Origin: Platycnemis pennipes
Lineage: Eukaryota; Arthropoda; Insecta; Odonata; Platycnemididae
Direction: 5' to 3'
Assembly (NCBI GenBank): GCA_933228895.1
Contig: OW121856.1
Coordinates: 19,175,805 to 19,239,804 of the forward strand
Length of the DNA stretch: 64,000 nt
How positions within the stretch are numbered: position 1 is the first letter of the stretch; each line of letters begins with the position of its first letter. The notes under the pieces are model-generated. The model had not been told where the DNA came from, made no database searches, and worked only from the letters and a program-made list of their open reading frames with translations. This document shows positions 20,860 to 32,500 of the stretch, piece after piece. Both the position numbers and the translations under genes were made by a program.

Positions 20860-21925
20860 ATCTTAAGGCAACGAAGTAAATGGCTATTCCTTGAAAAGTA
20901 TAAAATTACACTATAGTGGTGGGTCAGAATTACCTTAAGAGCTATTTTTCGTATAAATAGGCTTTGGATAAGACATATATGGTGCAGTGAACGATGCAAA
21001 TTCGGGAAAAATATTGAAAAACAATTGAAGCTTTGCTACTCGTAGCCTTTATTCCCTTATCTGGGTCCCGACAAACCCAGAGAAGGAATTTTATTAATGG
21101 AGTAAACGTTTTCTGTGGTCGGTCATTGATGAAGAATTGATTTTCTCCTAAACAACCACAGTTTGCGTTAATGTCTGCTCATGTGATTTATGCATAAGCT
21201 TTTTTTCTGTGATATTATAACCTGTGATTTGTGAGCTTCTTCGCCCGTAATTTTTCACACGATTCCTTTTCACGCGCGGAGCCTAAACCATGGTCATTTG
21301 ATTATTGCTCCCTCTGATATTTATTTTAATAATTTAGTTACATTTAACACAAAAATTCAAGTTTCCGAGAGAGACGGGGGAAACAGTACTATGGTATCCA
21401 TGCAAAAAGAAAATGTCGCAATGGCATATAAATATTTTGAGGCATAAAATCGGGGTGAAAAAGGTATAACACTTCTTCATCCATACAGATTACGTGATGC
21501 ACCTTGGGATTAGAGGGCCCTGGATATTCAACGGACAACAAAGGAGGTGAGGGTATTAAAAACAATTTACTTGAAGCCATAAATGGGTGAAATACTTGAG
21601 CACCTTTCTTTGCTGGCGTTACAAATATGTAAAAACGTGGGTCATGAGTGCAAGGCTCCCCACTGTGTCCAGGTTCGAACACCGATAGATATTTTATCGG
21701 ATTCTTCCATTAGATACCACGGAGGGGGTTCAAAGCTCAGAAATCCTTATGTTTCATTGGACGTTAATTAGTTAATACTTTGCCGCCATTCGATAAGAAG
21801 TGTGCATTTCCACTATTCCTCCTTTCCTACACTCGCTACACTTCAATTCCGGTCTGAAGCGTATTTATTTGAGATCGATGCTTCATACTCCTTCAACAAT
21901 TTATACGGATGCGTTAATGAACAAT
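20860..21925. other. no recognised feature
   Basis: The minus frame 21389-21682 (97 codons, proline-rich, no domain) is not supported. Nothing else stands out. Confidence 0.4.
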
Positions 21926-22155
21926 GCTTCATCCACATTTATGTAATACCCTGCAACCCACCACTAGGGTGTGTGGCAGGGGTTGAAGATCATCAGACAT
22001 GCAATTAGGCTACAACATGGAAGCATGTTATACATAGGGGTCAATATAGCTAGAGAGTTAGTATCTACATGGCAATAAAGGATTATTGGTTGTAATAGAA
22101 TTTATCTATACATTTTTATTTATATTGTCCTATCATGCTTGGGCTAGTACTGTTA
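21926..22155 (-). mobile_element. LINE-A 3' part, interrupted by LINE-B
   Basis: Tail, hairpin (TACCCTGCAACCCACC...GTGGCAGGGG) and 3' untranslated part up to GCTAGTACTGTTAATACA. The family sequence continues at 22768. Confidence 0.75.
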
Positions 22156-22767
22156 ATACATCTACATCTACAACTACATAATACTCAGCAAGCCACCATA
22201 AAGGTGTGTGGCAGGAGGTGAATTATCACTAATCATGCACTACATATCATGTATAAAAAAGGATTAGTATTTACATGCTGTTCTAAACTTCACTATTTAA
22301 AAAAAGATAAAAATAGCAAAGCAAACATGCAAAAACATGCAGTTGGTTGGGTTAGCTTTAGGTCCTTATTCCAACATGCGGCTACCAGTGTTATCCATTG
22401 CTACACTCGTACTGGTTATATTTACCGTTATTCATATCCCTAATTGCACGAGGAAAGGACATTTTGAATCTGTCAGTTCGGCAATCAATTTCTCTAATTT
22501 TGTGATTATGGTCCAGTCTACCATAGTAAGTTAGGGTTCGCAAAATATTTAACGTCATCACTGAAAATATGGCCTTGGAATTTGTTTAAGAGATTAAGTC
22601 TTCATTTCAACTTGCGATCTGACAATGATTCCCAATTTAATTCCTTTAATAGACTGATTACGCTAATAAGGTTATCGTACCGTCCCTTTAGAAATCTTGC
22701 CGATCTTCGCTGCACACGTTCATGTTCATCAAGTTCATTAATAAATGCATCTTGCACAACAGAAAAC
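22156..22767 (-). mobile_element. LINE-B inserted in LINE-A
   Basis: Tail CATCTACATCTACAACTACA and hairpin with loop TTTAT, then inverted coding remnants: QTDRF, DHNHKIREI, LNWESLSDRKLK (minus frame 22790-22602) and RRSARFLKGRYDN. The ATG-like frames here are pieces of the RT C-terminus. The 5' truncation point is near 22745. Confidence 0.75.
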
Positions 22768-23270
22768 TGTAATACTATTTCGCCTAACAATCCCTTCGCT
22801 ATTCTGCTTTTTGAGGTCTCTTATGGTACACGGGAAAAATGGTAATACGAATCTATCGGTACTACAATCAATCTCCCTAATCTTAATCATTTGATGAAAT
22901 CTAGTGTAATACGCAGAGTTTTGTAGCATATACTTAGCATATTCAGCAAAGGTATCCGCTTTAAATTTCTGTAATAGATTTAATATGTGATGTAATCTAC
23001 GATCTGAAAATGATTCCCAACCTAATTCTTCCATTAATTCTGATACACTACTAAACCTATCGTAACACCTTTTAATAAACCTAGCTGCTCGACGCTACAC
23101 ACTGTCTAGCTCTCTGATCAAACCTATTTCTTTCTGATACCATACACTGGCTGCATATTCAAGCCTAGCCTAACTGGTGAAAAGTAACATCGCTCTTTTG
23201 TCTTCTCGTCACAATTCTCGAGTGCTCTTTAAATAAATCCAACCTTTCTATTGGCTGACGCCTGATTTCA
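22768..23270 (-). mobile_element. LINE-A, continuation 5' of the insertion
   Basis: The minus frame 23034-22738 reads MEELGWESFSDRRLHHIL, then NLLQKFKADTFAEYAKYML, YYTRFHQMIKIREIDC and DRFVLPFFP. Upstream remnants reach RLGLEYAASVWYQKEI at about 23130-23180. It rejoins the 3' part at 22155. Confidence 0.75.
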
Positions 23271-23428
23271 AGGAATCAAAAGCAAAGCCAGGGATGTGAA
23301 TCGGCTAATACCACCCTTTAAGTGAAGTCAAAGGATGGCATTGAAACTCTTTAACTGCATATTTCGTATTCTTATTATGAAACTTCTAAGTGAGCATCAG
23401 TACACCCATACCACAGTGTCAGTTCAAA

Positions 23429-23590
23429 ATGGCCGGTAAGAGAGAGAAATTTGCAAATCGGTCCTTATCACTTTATCCACACTTGAGCACCTTGAATTTT
23501 AGATGGGGCCCTAAACGTGAGACGATTCTGGAGGCTGAGCTCGACGACATTGGCGCGGTCCGTGGCGTGTGGCGGAGAAGAATAAATTGA
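23429..23590 (+). CDS. possible small ORF, function unknown
   Basis: 53 codons from an ATG in good insect context (CAAAATGG), reading MAGKREKFANRSL, then LNFRWGPKRETILEAEL and GVWRRRIN. No family recognised. It lies in a GC-richer non-repeat patch (23390-23720) between a LINE and the foldback, so it could be a first exon or chance. Upstream the frame is open to 23390. Confidence 0.2.
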   Translation: MAGKREKFANRSLSLYPHLSTLNFRWGPKRETILEAELDDIGAVRGVWRRRIN

Positions 23591-23977
23591 ACAGAAGGCG
23601 CAAGGTGGAATCGCGAGCACGAGATGGCGGAAAAGATAAATGGAGAGCGTGAGAGGGTGTGGGAGACGTTATTCAACGTCCCAAGACTAAGGGAACGTTA
23701 TTCAAGAAACCGTCACTTGGATTTATACCACTCCAGGTCTCGATATCATATCGAGGGCTCGTAATTTTAATTTATGGCCGTGGATCGTGCCGTGTTAGCA
23801 GCCTTTACAATATGCTAGAGATACGAAAGCCCGATGCGGGAAGATCTCAAGAATATCCCATTTGTATAACACATTACCTACTTTCCTTGTCTCCATCGAG
23901 CTCAAATCAGCATTAACAAAAATAGATTGGAATTAAATGAATGATGGAGGCCGATACATTGTGGAAATCCATTATAT

Positions 23978-24319
23978 GACATGAATTGATGATACTTTGC
24001 ACTTTTCCACAGAAAATATTTTATTACAAAGGAGTCAACATGTTTTACTGCACTGCAGCATCATTAGGACTAACATAGAAGTTAAACAAGCCAGAATATA
24101 TAGTCACGTAAGGAGGGTAGGGGTGGAGGGAGAATATTGTCCCGTTCTAACCCAGCAATAGGACAATATTCTTCCTCCACCCTCCTTACGTGTTTATATA
24201 TTCTGGCAATTTTAACTTCTATGTCAGTCCTGATGATGCTGCAGTGCAGTAAAACAAGTTGACTCCTATGTAATAAAATATTTTATGTGGAAAAGTGCAA
24301 AGTATCATCACTTCATGTC
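23978..24319. mobile_element. 342-bp foldback (near-perfect inverted repeat)
   Basis: GACATGAATTGATGATACTT at the left end is mirrored by the right end, which finishes TGATGATACTTTGC...reversed to CATGTC at 24319. The arms are about 155-160 bp and nearly identical, with a loop of about 25 bp around 24150. The tops of the arms carry AAGGAGGGTAGGGGTGGAGG and its complement. Read either way, the sequence contains CTGATGATGCTGCAGTGCAG or a one-base variant. A transcript would form one long hairpin. Confidence 0.85.
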
Positions 24320-24618
24320 CTAGATACGAATGTCATTTTCCCCGTACTATAAGAGAGCACAATAGGCAGTGTTGCAAAGAAATAGGTAGGAAAAATGCTG
24401 TAGAGTACTCTGTAGTGCATGACGCATGTATTAACAACAATTATTATTATGTAGATAGTAACCATCTAGCTGCATGTGACCCTATTATGTAGTATGTTTC
24501 CATGTAGTAGTCTAGTTGCATGTCAATAGATGCATGTTTGGTGATCTTCACCCCCTGCCACACACCCTCGCGGTAGCTTGCAGGGTATCGCCTATATGTA
24601 TATGAATATGTAGATGAA
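24320..24618 (+). mobile_element. LINE-A 3' end
   Basis: Starts exactly where the foldback ends, at the FFP-coding segment (GTCATTTTCCCCGTACTATA). It keeps the 3' untranslated region, hairpin and ATGTAGATG tail. Left of the foldback there is no LINE sequence. Confidence 0.75.
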
Positions 24619-26165
24619 TAACCAATGCCATAGTGCGTCATAAACTTTGTAATGGTGGAATTGAAATAAAATGCCTCGCTGACGACGGCACAGCAAAATA
24701 GTTCATTCGGAGGCTACTCCGATTGAGTAAACGCCACTAACCGTAGGTCAGCGTAGATAATTTCCATTCCACCGGGAAGCCATCTTGGAGGGAGAATTTC
24801 AGATATTCTGATCTATTAAAACTGTTAAGACAAGGTCAATGAAGCTGGGATCATTAAGGAGGTTCCACTTTGACGCCACACGTCAAAATCCCTTAAAAGA
24901 GCAATGTTATTTAATGAATAAATGCCGATCCAGAAAAATACCAATATGGAAATCATCTTTAGTCTGACAACGCATACAAATTAATTGTATGAGCATGTTT
25001 CATATAACACGTTGCCGTGGCATTCCATTTTTTTCAACCTCATTTAACTCATTTTGACTTCGGAAATGGCTGACGTTATGTTGCCACGTTTAATTTCCCA
25101 ACGTGAGAATACTTGCTCATTCCTTCTATGACGTATTCTAATACGGGGTAAATATTTTATTATTTAGTTTAAAATTATTTTCTTGTAAATATTCTTACTT
25201 GTGAATTTTTTAATAGTAATAACTCGGAAAAATATTTGGTAAAAATGACGCTGTTACTCCTGCAACCAATTGAAAGTCTTGGCATGACACCATGTCAATA
25301 ACCAACGAACATATTTAAATAATATAAAGAAGATAAGAAGAACCTTGATTAGGTACAGGTTAGGCCCTTGGTTAGGTAAATGAAGTGAGTAAATAGGTTC
25401 GTAAGCACGTTCCATTACAAGTAACGTTGCCAATGTTAACAGCATACTCTTGCACCACTTTCATGTTACTAAGGCTTTCCTGCTTTTTCAGGCGAACATT
25501 TATTAATTCCTATGAAACAAGTGAGGTAAGGTCAAAACTTTTTGTATTGTTAAATTCTACATAAAAACGCGCATCTTATATCAGTTTTTCTTCCAAACTA
25601 CATTTCTCTAAACATCCTTAATCTGCCAATGTTACTGCTACAGCCATGCTCTGCCGTATAGCCACACATAAAATTGCTGACTTTCAACGCCTTTCTTCTA
25701 CCAATATTTGATGGAAAGGCCACATTATTTTATTGAAAATCAATAGAATGGCCAAAAAATGACATATCCTGAGAATTTCACAAAAATAACATTTACTTCA
25801 TAATAGGGTAGTTTCCTTCATCCGAGAAAACATAATTCTTTAATTGCGATTCGTGCCCGACCAAAAATTTTTTTATTTATGCAAAAAGTTTGTATTGAGA
25901 AATCCCAGTTCACTAGAAAATTAAATGTTAATTTTAATTTAATTTGAAAAAGCTCAGAAATGGCGGGGTGCGCTGCCTTCTTGCTGACATAACAGGTATA
26001 TAGTTTACGTTGCGAGGCATAGGAAATATTCGTCTCCTGAACTTACCATTTTATTTCAGGGCCTCTCAGCTCTGGCGAATATGTATTAATAGTAACCTAT
26101 GAAAACTATCAAAGTTGGTCAAGTCTCCTCCGCTAAACAAGGCATTAATAGTGGTTTTACAGGCT
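24619..26165. other. no gene recognised
   Basis: 1.5 kb of AT-rich sequence with only short frames (for example 25254-25445 minus) and no repeat family I know. Confidence 0.45.
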
Positions 26166-26171
26166 CCTGGG

Positions 26172-26507
26172 GCTTTTTTTGAAACCGTCGGGATTATCTC
26201 TAATAGGTAACCAAGGAGTCACGAGGTATAAACACGAATGCTTCGCTAATTTGGTGTGTTAAAACCGCTGATTACAACTTAATTCTTTGTTAACACTTAT
26301 GCTATATCTTAACTGGGGACTCTTTAGTTGGAATAGATGAGAAAAACTCAAGTGAAAACAATTAATGATGTTGTAAAGAGCGATTGAGACACATTCAATT
26401 TCGAAACCATTCGTGTTCTTATCACGAATGGTTTCGAAACCTATTAGGTTTGGTTACCTATTAGAGATCGACGGTTTCAAACACAAACCCTGAGGACTTC
26501 CTGCTCG
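26172..26507. mobile_element. MITE-1 copy 2
   Basis: Left TTTGAAACCGTCGGGATTAT and AATAGGTAACCAAGGAGTCA. Right GGTTACCTATTAGAGATCGACGGTTTCAAAC, inverted. The interior includes a hairpin, ATTTCGAAACCATTCGTG ... CACGAATGGTTTCGAAA, at about 26398-26441. About 335 bp, no coding. Confidence 0.8.
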
Positions 26508-26707
26508 TGGAGTCATCTGATACTGTGAGTCATGGCGTTGACTTTATGCTATTATAGGCCAACTTCACAACATACTTAGTAAAAATAATAATGACGGTTT
26601 TTAAATGAATTATCTGCATAAATAATTTTCAATAAAATAAATATAAGTAAATTATAATACATTAACTGAATATATGTACCTCAGATAACTTGTTAATAAG
26701 CTTTAAA

Positions 26708-27940
26708 GGCCTGGTTACACGATGCATTAACATGTGCAAGTTCATGTACATTTGCGTGAATGGTTTCATGTACGTTTGCGTGAACGAATGGATAAATCAG
26801 TGGTTACACGAAGCATGGAACCGTACATGCATTCGCACAATTTTCTGGGTACGCATTTGCGATTGTTGATGTTTTCATCTTTACTAAGCGCATCATTCAA
26901 ATAGTCAAAGACGACAATTAATGATTACTACTATTTAACAAACCAATCTTTCTTAAATTGAGCTTTCGATTTTCAGTTGTAATTTTCCGTGGGAACACCT
27001 AGTGGCCTAGTGGTATAAAACGTAAGCGAGATATTCACATCCCGTTTTTGGTAGTTGGATGTGGAATTGCGTTTGCGTGCGGCTCGGATTTTTGTATTAA
27101 TATTTTAATCTCGGCTTCCTTTGGACTTTGATTTACATTTGACCTTTGCATCCCTGGATTACCTCGTCGGACCCTTAATTGACCTCTTGCCTTCGCTGGA
27201 CATTTATCTCCCATTTTCGACCTTGGCACCTCTTGGACAACCCGAACGAAACGTTTTTGACCTACCATTTAATTCTGATTTTTGCCTGTCTGGACACTGA
27301 GATGGATTCCGACGAAGCGAAAAAATCTGCTGCTGCCGTAATAATTTGTATTAAGATTTCATAATTCCTCCTTGCAGCACACATCTCCTCCGCTACCTCT
27401 TGCATGACAACTGTCCTCCTCCCCTTGTTCTTAGAAGGTATTCCGGGGGTCGAAAAAATACGGCATCTCGCTAATTAGAAAAATTAGCCTATCTACCTGC
27501 CCCCTGGTCCAAGCCATTACTAGTGTCAAAATCGGGTAGTCCAAACAGTACGAAGGCCGATTACGGTAGAAAAATATCCCAAGAATGTGATAGGTCAGAA
27601 ACTGTTCCTTGAGGATTGTTCAGGAGATGCAGAAGTCAAACGGTAAAGCGTAGAGAGTGTCCAAACAAAGCAGAGGTAAAAAAAGTACGAAAAGGCAGTC
27701 ATACACGAGCGATCCAAATTCCACTAGAGGTGAACAAACAGTGCGTAGTTTCCGTGTTCTGCCACCAGATGTCCCTGGATCACGAAAATGTACGAATGCA
27801 TGAGCCAAATTAGAAAAGGTTCTATTTTCTGTTGTTGCATTCATTCATGTGTACATTTTGGTGTGGTAATACGGTGAATTTTTGCGTTCTTGCATTCGCA
27901 CATTAACTTATACGTGTTAATGTATCGTGTGTTAACGGAG
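26708..27940 (+). mobile_element. PIF/Harbinger-like DNA transposon remnant
   Basis: The left end GGCCTGGTTACACGATGCAT, then TAACATGTGCAAGTTCATGT, is inverted at the right end (27870-27940, complement ACACACGATACATTAACACG). Sub-terminal repeats of CGTGAACG/TTTGCGTG type accompany it. Ends that begin GGCCTG..TTACACG are typical of Harbinger elements. The interior keeps only a short frame starting MDSDEAKKSAAAVII, like the start of Harbinger transposases. No DDE core and no clear 3-bp duplication. Confidence 0.5.
27301..27363 (+). pseudogene. possible N-terminus of a Harbinger-type transposase
   Basis: ATGGATTCCGACGAAGCG opens a frame MDSDEAKKSAAAVIICIKIS that stops after 20 codons. The acidic start followed by AAAVII resembles Harbinger transposase starts by eye. 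It is too short to be sure and has no partner frame. Confidence 0.3.
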
Positions 27941-28723
27941 TGCACATTCTATTTGGAAGCGTTCGCAGCTCCACCTTGTGACAGGTGTCGCACCAAAGAG
28001 TGTCGCGCCACACGCATGATTTAACCGCATGCAATAGTTTGGCGTCGCGTTTTCGCACCGTTGATTCTTTTCACTTTTTAATTTATGAGGAAAAATACTT
28101 AACCCCATTTTAAAATGGAACGGCTTAAAATATGAACTCCAGAGGTTATAAACTTTCGATCAAGACCAGTAAAAAACAAATTTGAACTACCGTATTCAGT
28201 GGAACCTCTTTAGCACAAAAGTGCGCGAGGATTGTTTGAGTATCACATTTGCTGGGCGATGAAATAAACCGAATGAGCAAACGCAGTTCAGCAACGAAAG
28301 GTAGCGCCTCAAAGCCGGAGTCTTAAGCACATGGACGCCGAGAACTCGAGGGCGATGGGCGGAGGGTGCCAACGTCTCAGGCAGGGTCCGGGGGATCGAA
28401 GGAACACGGCTGGGGGGATCATAAAAGAGGGAGGGAGACACGAATCAATGAGCAAGATGGCGGCAGAGGGGGGGGATTGCTTGTGCAAGGGGTCGTGAAA
28501 AGGGCTTCGGGGGCGAGACAAGGCAAAGAACGGGGGTGGAGAAGAAATGAAGGGATTCCCAAGGGAGGGCGGGCGGGCTGTTCGATGTCGGGTGGGGTGG
28601 ACGGAAGTGGGACCGGTAGAAGGGAGGTCTCCGCTGGACCGCGCGGGAGTGGATTCCTAGCTGGAGGCAGTCGTTGCTCCCGGGAAGAGAGGGAGCCCCC
28701 TGGAGCAAGGAGGACAAGGAAGC
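27941..28723. other. spacer and GC-rich block
   Basis: 28300-28720 is GC-rich and G/A-biased. Frames of about 130 codons plus (28366-28761) and about 80-90 minus are low complexity. No supported gene. Confidence 0.45.
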
Positions 28724-29036
28724 CTGTTTTAATTGTATTCTTAATACTTTTAAAAGTTTAGGAAGCAGTTCAATTGGGTAACAATCAAAATATCGCGAAC
28801 TGTAAACACAAAGAGCACGTGACCCCGAGACGAGCTCCTATTGGCTGTACGGTAAGGAGGGCTGTTTTCATTGTATTCTTAATACTTTTGAAACTTTAGG
28901 AAGCATTTCAAATGGGCAACAATCAAAATATCACGAACTGTAAACACAAATAGCACGTGACCCCGAGACGAGCTCCCATTGGCTGTTCGGTAAGGAGGGC
29001 TGTTTTAATTGTATTCTTAATATTATCTTATTTATA
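28724..29036. repeat. 138-bp tandem repeat, 2.2 copies, with CACGTGAC and ATTGGCTG
   Basis: Units start at 28724, 28862 and 29000 (CTGTTTTNATTGTATTCTTA), the last cut short by a LINE-B. Each full unit ends with GCACGTGACCCCGAGACGAG, then CTCC(T/C)ATTGGCTG. CACGTG is an E-box core and ATTGG an inverted CCAAT box, a fixed distance apart. A diverged version of the pair lies at 30503-30537. It could be promoter-like or just part of a transposon end. Confidence 0.85.
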
Positions 29037-29766
29037 ATCCTTTTTAATTGTACTTCGCTAATCGTACACTGGGATTCATCAAAAGAGTATTGGGTAAATA
29101 TGACGATCATGTACGAGAAATCAGCTACTTTTCCCTTGTTAGACCTAATTTGGAATATGCTGCCAGTGTATGGGATCCCTATGAAATCGGTGTAAATAAT
29201 GAACTTGAACGTGTGCAGCGAAGATCGGCAAGATTTGTAAAGGGACATTACGATAATTATATTAGCGTAACTAGTCTATTAAATGAATTAAAATGGGAAT
29301 CATTGTAAGATCGCAGGTTGAAATTTAGACTTAATCTCTTAAATAAATGCCAAGACAATATTTTCAGCGATGATGTTAAAAATATTTTGCGAACCCCAAC
29401 TTACTATGGCAGACTGTACCATAATCATAAAATTACAGAAATTGATTGCCGGACTAACAGATTATAATTTCCTATTTTCCTCGACCAATTAGGAAATTGA
29501 ATAGCGGTAAATATGTTCAATCGGAGAGTAGCAATAGATAGCATTGGTAGCTGCATGTTGGTATGAGTACTTAAAGCTAACCCTAATAACAGAATGTTTT
29601 GCATGTTTGCTTTGCAATTTCTATATTTTTTGAATAGTGAAGTTCTGACTAGTATATTAATACTATTCCTTTTTATGCATGATATGTAGTGCATGTTTGG
29701 GGAGAAATCATCCCTCGCCACACACCTTTATGGTGGCTTGCCGGGTATTATGTAGATGTAGATGTA
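29037..29766 (+). mobile_element. LINE-B copy, frame 29048-29308 best preserved
   Basis: The frame reads LGFIKRVLGKYDDHVREISY, FSLVRPNLEYAASVWDPYEI and NNELERVQRRSARFVKGHYDN, then SLLNELKWESL. There a TAA replaces the next codon (S in sister copies). The reading continues as DRRLKFRLNLLNKCQDNIFS. 3' untranslated part, hairpin with loop TTTAT and GATGTAGATG tail follow. This is the C-terminal third of the RT protein, after the catalytic boxes. 5'-truncated. Confidence 0.85.
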
Positions 29767-29880
29767 CTGTAAGGAGGGCAATGGATTTTCATTCATGCAA
29801 GGGGCGACACCTTTTGGCCGATTGGTGAATCACAAGCACCTTCTTCTGGAAGGCCTCGCAGGAATGGGAATTCCCAGTAA
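29767..29880. other. short spacer beginning like the 138-bp repeat
   Basis: TGTAAGGAGGGC just after the LINE tail matches the end of the 138-bp unit, so the LINE may have landed inside a third unit. Confidence 0.35.
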
Positions 29881-30649
29881 GGCCTTATCACACTAGCTGT
29901 TGCCGGTTAAGGTCGCCGATTACTCCTACTACCGATCAGAATTAACACGAGAATTAAGGTGGGAATCATTATCAGAGCGTAGGTTAAAGTACAGATCTAT
30001 TAGAGAAATTTTAATCGGATATCTTTACTGAAGATATTAGGCATATATTAAAAACACCAGCGCATTATGCTAGATTCGACCAGATAAATAAGATTAGAGA
30101 GATAAATTGTCGTACTGATAGATTCAAAGCGTCATTTTTTCCCGAACTATAAGAGAGAAAAATAGGCAGCATAGCAAAGGGATAGGCAGGGGAAATATTT
30201 TAGAGTATTCTGTAGTGCATGATGCATGTATTAATCCCTGAAATAGTATAATTACCAACAATCTAGTTGCATGAGACCCTATAGTTGCTTGTTTGCATGT
30301 CAGTGGTGCATGCTTGGTGATCTTCACCCTCTGCCACACACCTTCGCGGTGGCTTACAGGGTATCACGTAGATGTAGATGTAGATTAGAATAGCATACAT
30401 TTTATTGAGCTGAACTTAAACGCACTTCATTAATTCGCATGTTATTATTGAAGCAGAATTCCTATATGATGAGGCAACTTTGGGACAAAATGCAACCAGA
30501 AACAGCACGTGACCGTGAGGCGAGATGCTATTGGCTGCGATTGCACAACCGGTCGGTGAGATTACCGGTCAGTATCATTTGAACTGTTTACATTAATTTT
30601 AACTAGCGACGGTAGCCGTAACCGGCAACGGATAGAGTGTTACAACCTT
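29881..30649. mobile_element. Harbinger-style TIR element split by a LINE-A
   Basis: Left GGCCTTATCACACTAGC and GTTGCCGGTTAAGG. Right (complement) AGGTTGTAACACTC and CGTTGCCGGTTACGG. Roughly 45-bp inverted ends with several mismatches. The right half holds a CACGTGACC...ATTGGCTG pair like the 138-bp repeat. No coding. Class is inferred from the end sequence only. Confidence 0.45.
29940..30388 (+). mobile_element. LINE-A copy inside the TIR element
   Basis: Starts at codons for ELRWESLSERRLKYRS, then FTEDIRHILKTPAHYARFDQ, and INCRTDRFKASFFP. 3' untranslated part, hairpin (loop TTCGC) and ACGTAGATGTAGATG tail. 5'-truncated at about 29940. Confidence 0.75.
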
Positions 30650-32090
30650 TAGAGTGAGCTTCCCACCGTTGAGGGTAGGCTTCTACACTACTACCCCGTC
30701 CCTACCCCGAATTCCCCAAACGACTCCATCCCCAAGCTTTTCGAAGCCTAATCTTCCATCACATTAGCATATTTAATTCTTCGGGAAATCCAAATTACAT
30801 TTCTTTTTGCCCATCTCGCTTACCCAGCATTATTTACTTCAATGACGCCACTCAGCACCATTTTACCCTAATTATCCTTTTCCATCCACCTCCTCTGCCT
30901 TTTCCCAATTTCAGCCAACATCCTCTTCCTTCCTCAACTGTGCTCAGCACTTTCTACATTCTCCTCCAATCCAAAAATTCTAAGGCATACAATATTTTCT
31001 GGCAATATAGTAGAGTCCATGTCTTTTATCCCCTCACTCCATACTCACTATTCTCCATGTCTGAATCTTTACTAACCTATTCGTTACTGTGGTACTCAAG
31101 GTTTTCATGAAAAATTGTCTTGGGTTTGACAAATTGAGGTTATTCAGTCCCTACAAACTCAACCCAAACTTCAGATGATATCAAATTATAACACGATAGC
31201 AAGACAGGAAAGCCATCAGCCATAGAAGTCAAGGACTCTGCGTCTGCTGGTCACTGAGACCAGATTTTCTGTGAACAAAATACGTAGTACATAAACCATT
31301 GAAAATGCAGATCAGCGCGATATAACAAATCAAAATGATTAATGATGAAATCCACTGATTATTTATAGGATTTCGAACTCAAGCCGAGCCAACTCAATCC
31401 AAAGGAAATGGAGACCGGTTTCATATTCACGCGATACGCAGTGCCATACATATTTAAATGGATACATATGTTATTTCATGGTAGATTTAATCAATTCCTG
31501 GAAAACATTTGAAGGCACTTGCGTTTCCGGTTTAGTCAAAATTACCGTAAATGCGGTAATACATTTCGAGCGGAGATTTCGAATTGTTTAAATTCGCGAA
31601 AGAGAGAGAGAGAGAGCAGCACAGACAATTGCAAACATTCCAATGTTAGACAGAGAAAGATCCTCTGCCCTCGGGCTGAAGATGATGTCCAATAAAACGA
31701 CCGTAATTATTTGTAATAAATGTCGCGGACCATTAAATTCATCAAATCACCAAATCACCTAAAGGAAACTGGTGATCTCCACTCTCTTCGTATGGTGCAA
31801 CCTGAATGCCGAAGAAAGTTGAAGAAAGGAGCCCTGCAAAGTCATGAGAAATAGCTGATATGGAAACATTTCATGTCAATTATTGTGCCTCTAAAGTGGA
31901 AGTGCTGATTTTCAAATTGTATCTCTCATAAATGGCGAGAGGTAGAAACGGAGGGTCAGGAGAATCATATACGAAAAGTGAGGTGCGTGCAGAAAAGATG
32001 AACCAACGCATTTCCTACCGTTTTCCTCTTTTCTACGTCAGTTATCTTCTATGAATTCATGCTAGGAGTTTGAACGGTAGGTATCCAGTG
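30650..32090. other. no gene; GA run and a hammerhead-like motif
   Basis: A (GA)n run lies at about 31600-31615. At 31675 the plus strand reads CTGAAGATGATGTCC, AATAAAACGACCG, a weak member of the ribozyme-like motif family seen elsewhere here. Otherwise only short frames. Confidence 0.4.
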
Positions 32091-32500
32091 TTAGTTGGAT
32101 GTAAATGTGAATAGCTTAGAGTTTATGATTATGTGAACTTGTTGAAGGTCAGGATGATGATGGGATGTTTTCAAAGGCGGGCGAGGTACATGATAAAATG
32201 AGGACAGAAAAAATGGTAAACTTTCATTTAACAATTTCAGATTCAAAGCCTTAGATACTGATATAATCTCGAATTTTTCTAAGAAATCCAGCTTTGCACC
32301 TTCATCATGAACATTTAAAATCTCTACTCTAAAATCAGACATGTGATTACAACCAGATAAATGAGATGAAAATACTGACTTGTTGTCACCATGAATAAAA
32401 GAATTAAAATATTCCTTTGTCCTTATTTTAAGACTTCTACCCGTCTATCCTGTATAAAAAAATCGCAGTCTTGAGTAACACATCTAACAACTACTCTCCT
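32091..32500 (-). pseudogene. Penelope-like element: GIY-YIG endonuclease domain fragment
   Basis: On minus: RRVVVRCVTQDCDFF, then after one lost T in a T run YTG-stop-TGRSLKIRTKEYF, NSFIHGDNKSVFSSHLSGCN, H, and FRVEILNVHDEGAKLDFLEK, FEI. Penelope-like reverse transcriptases carry a C-terminal GIY-YIG nuclease whose core reads Y.GQTGRS....R..EH, then a later H and ..L..LE.FEI. The glutamine is a TAG stop here. The nuclease would nick target DNA. Broken by one frameshift and one stop; the RT domain is absent. Upstream it runs into a duplicated junction with an RTE LINE. Confidence 0.7.

Noticed and set aside
28931..29248. 105-codon minus frame
   Set aside because: It is the antisense of the LINE-B RT frame 29048-29308, which has the recognisable motifs.
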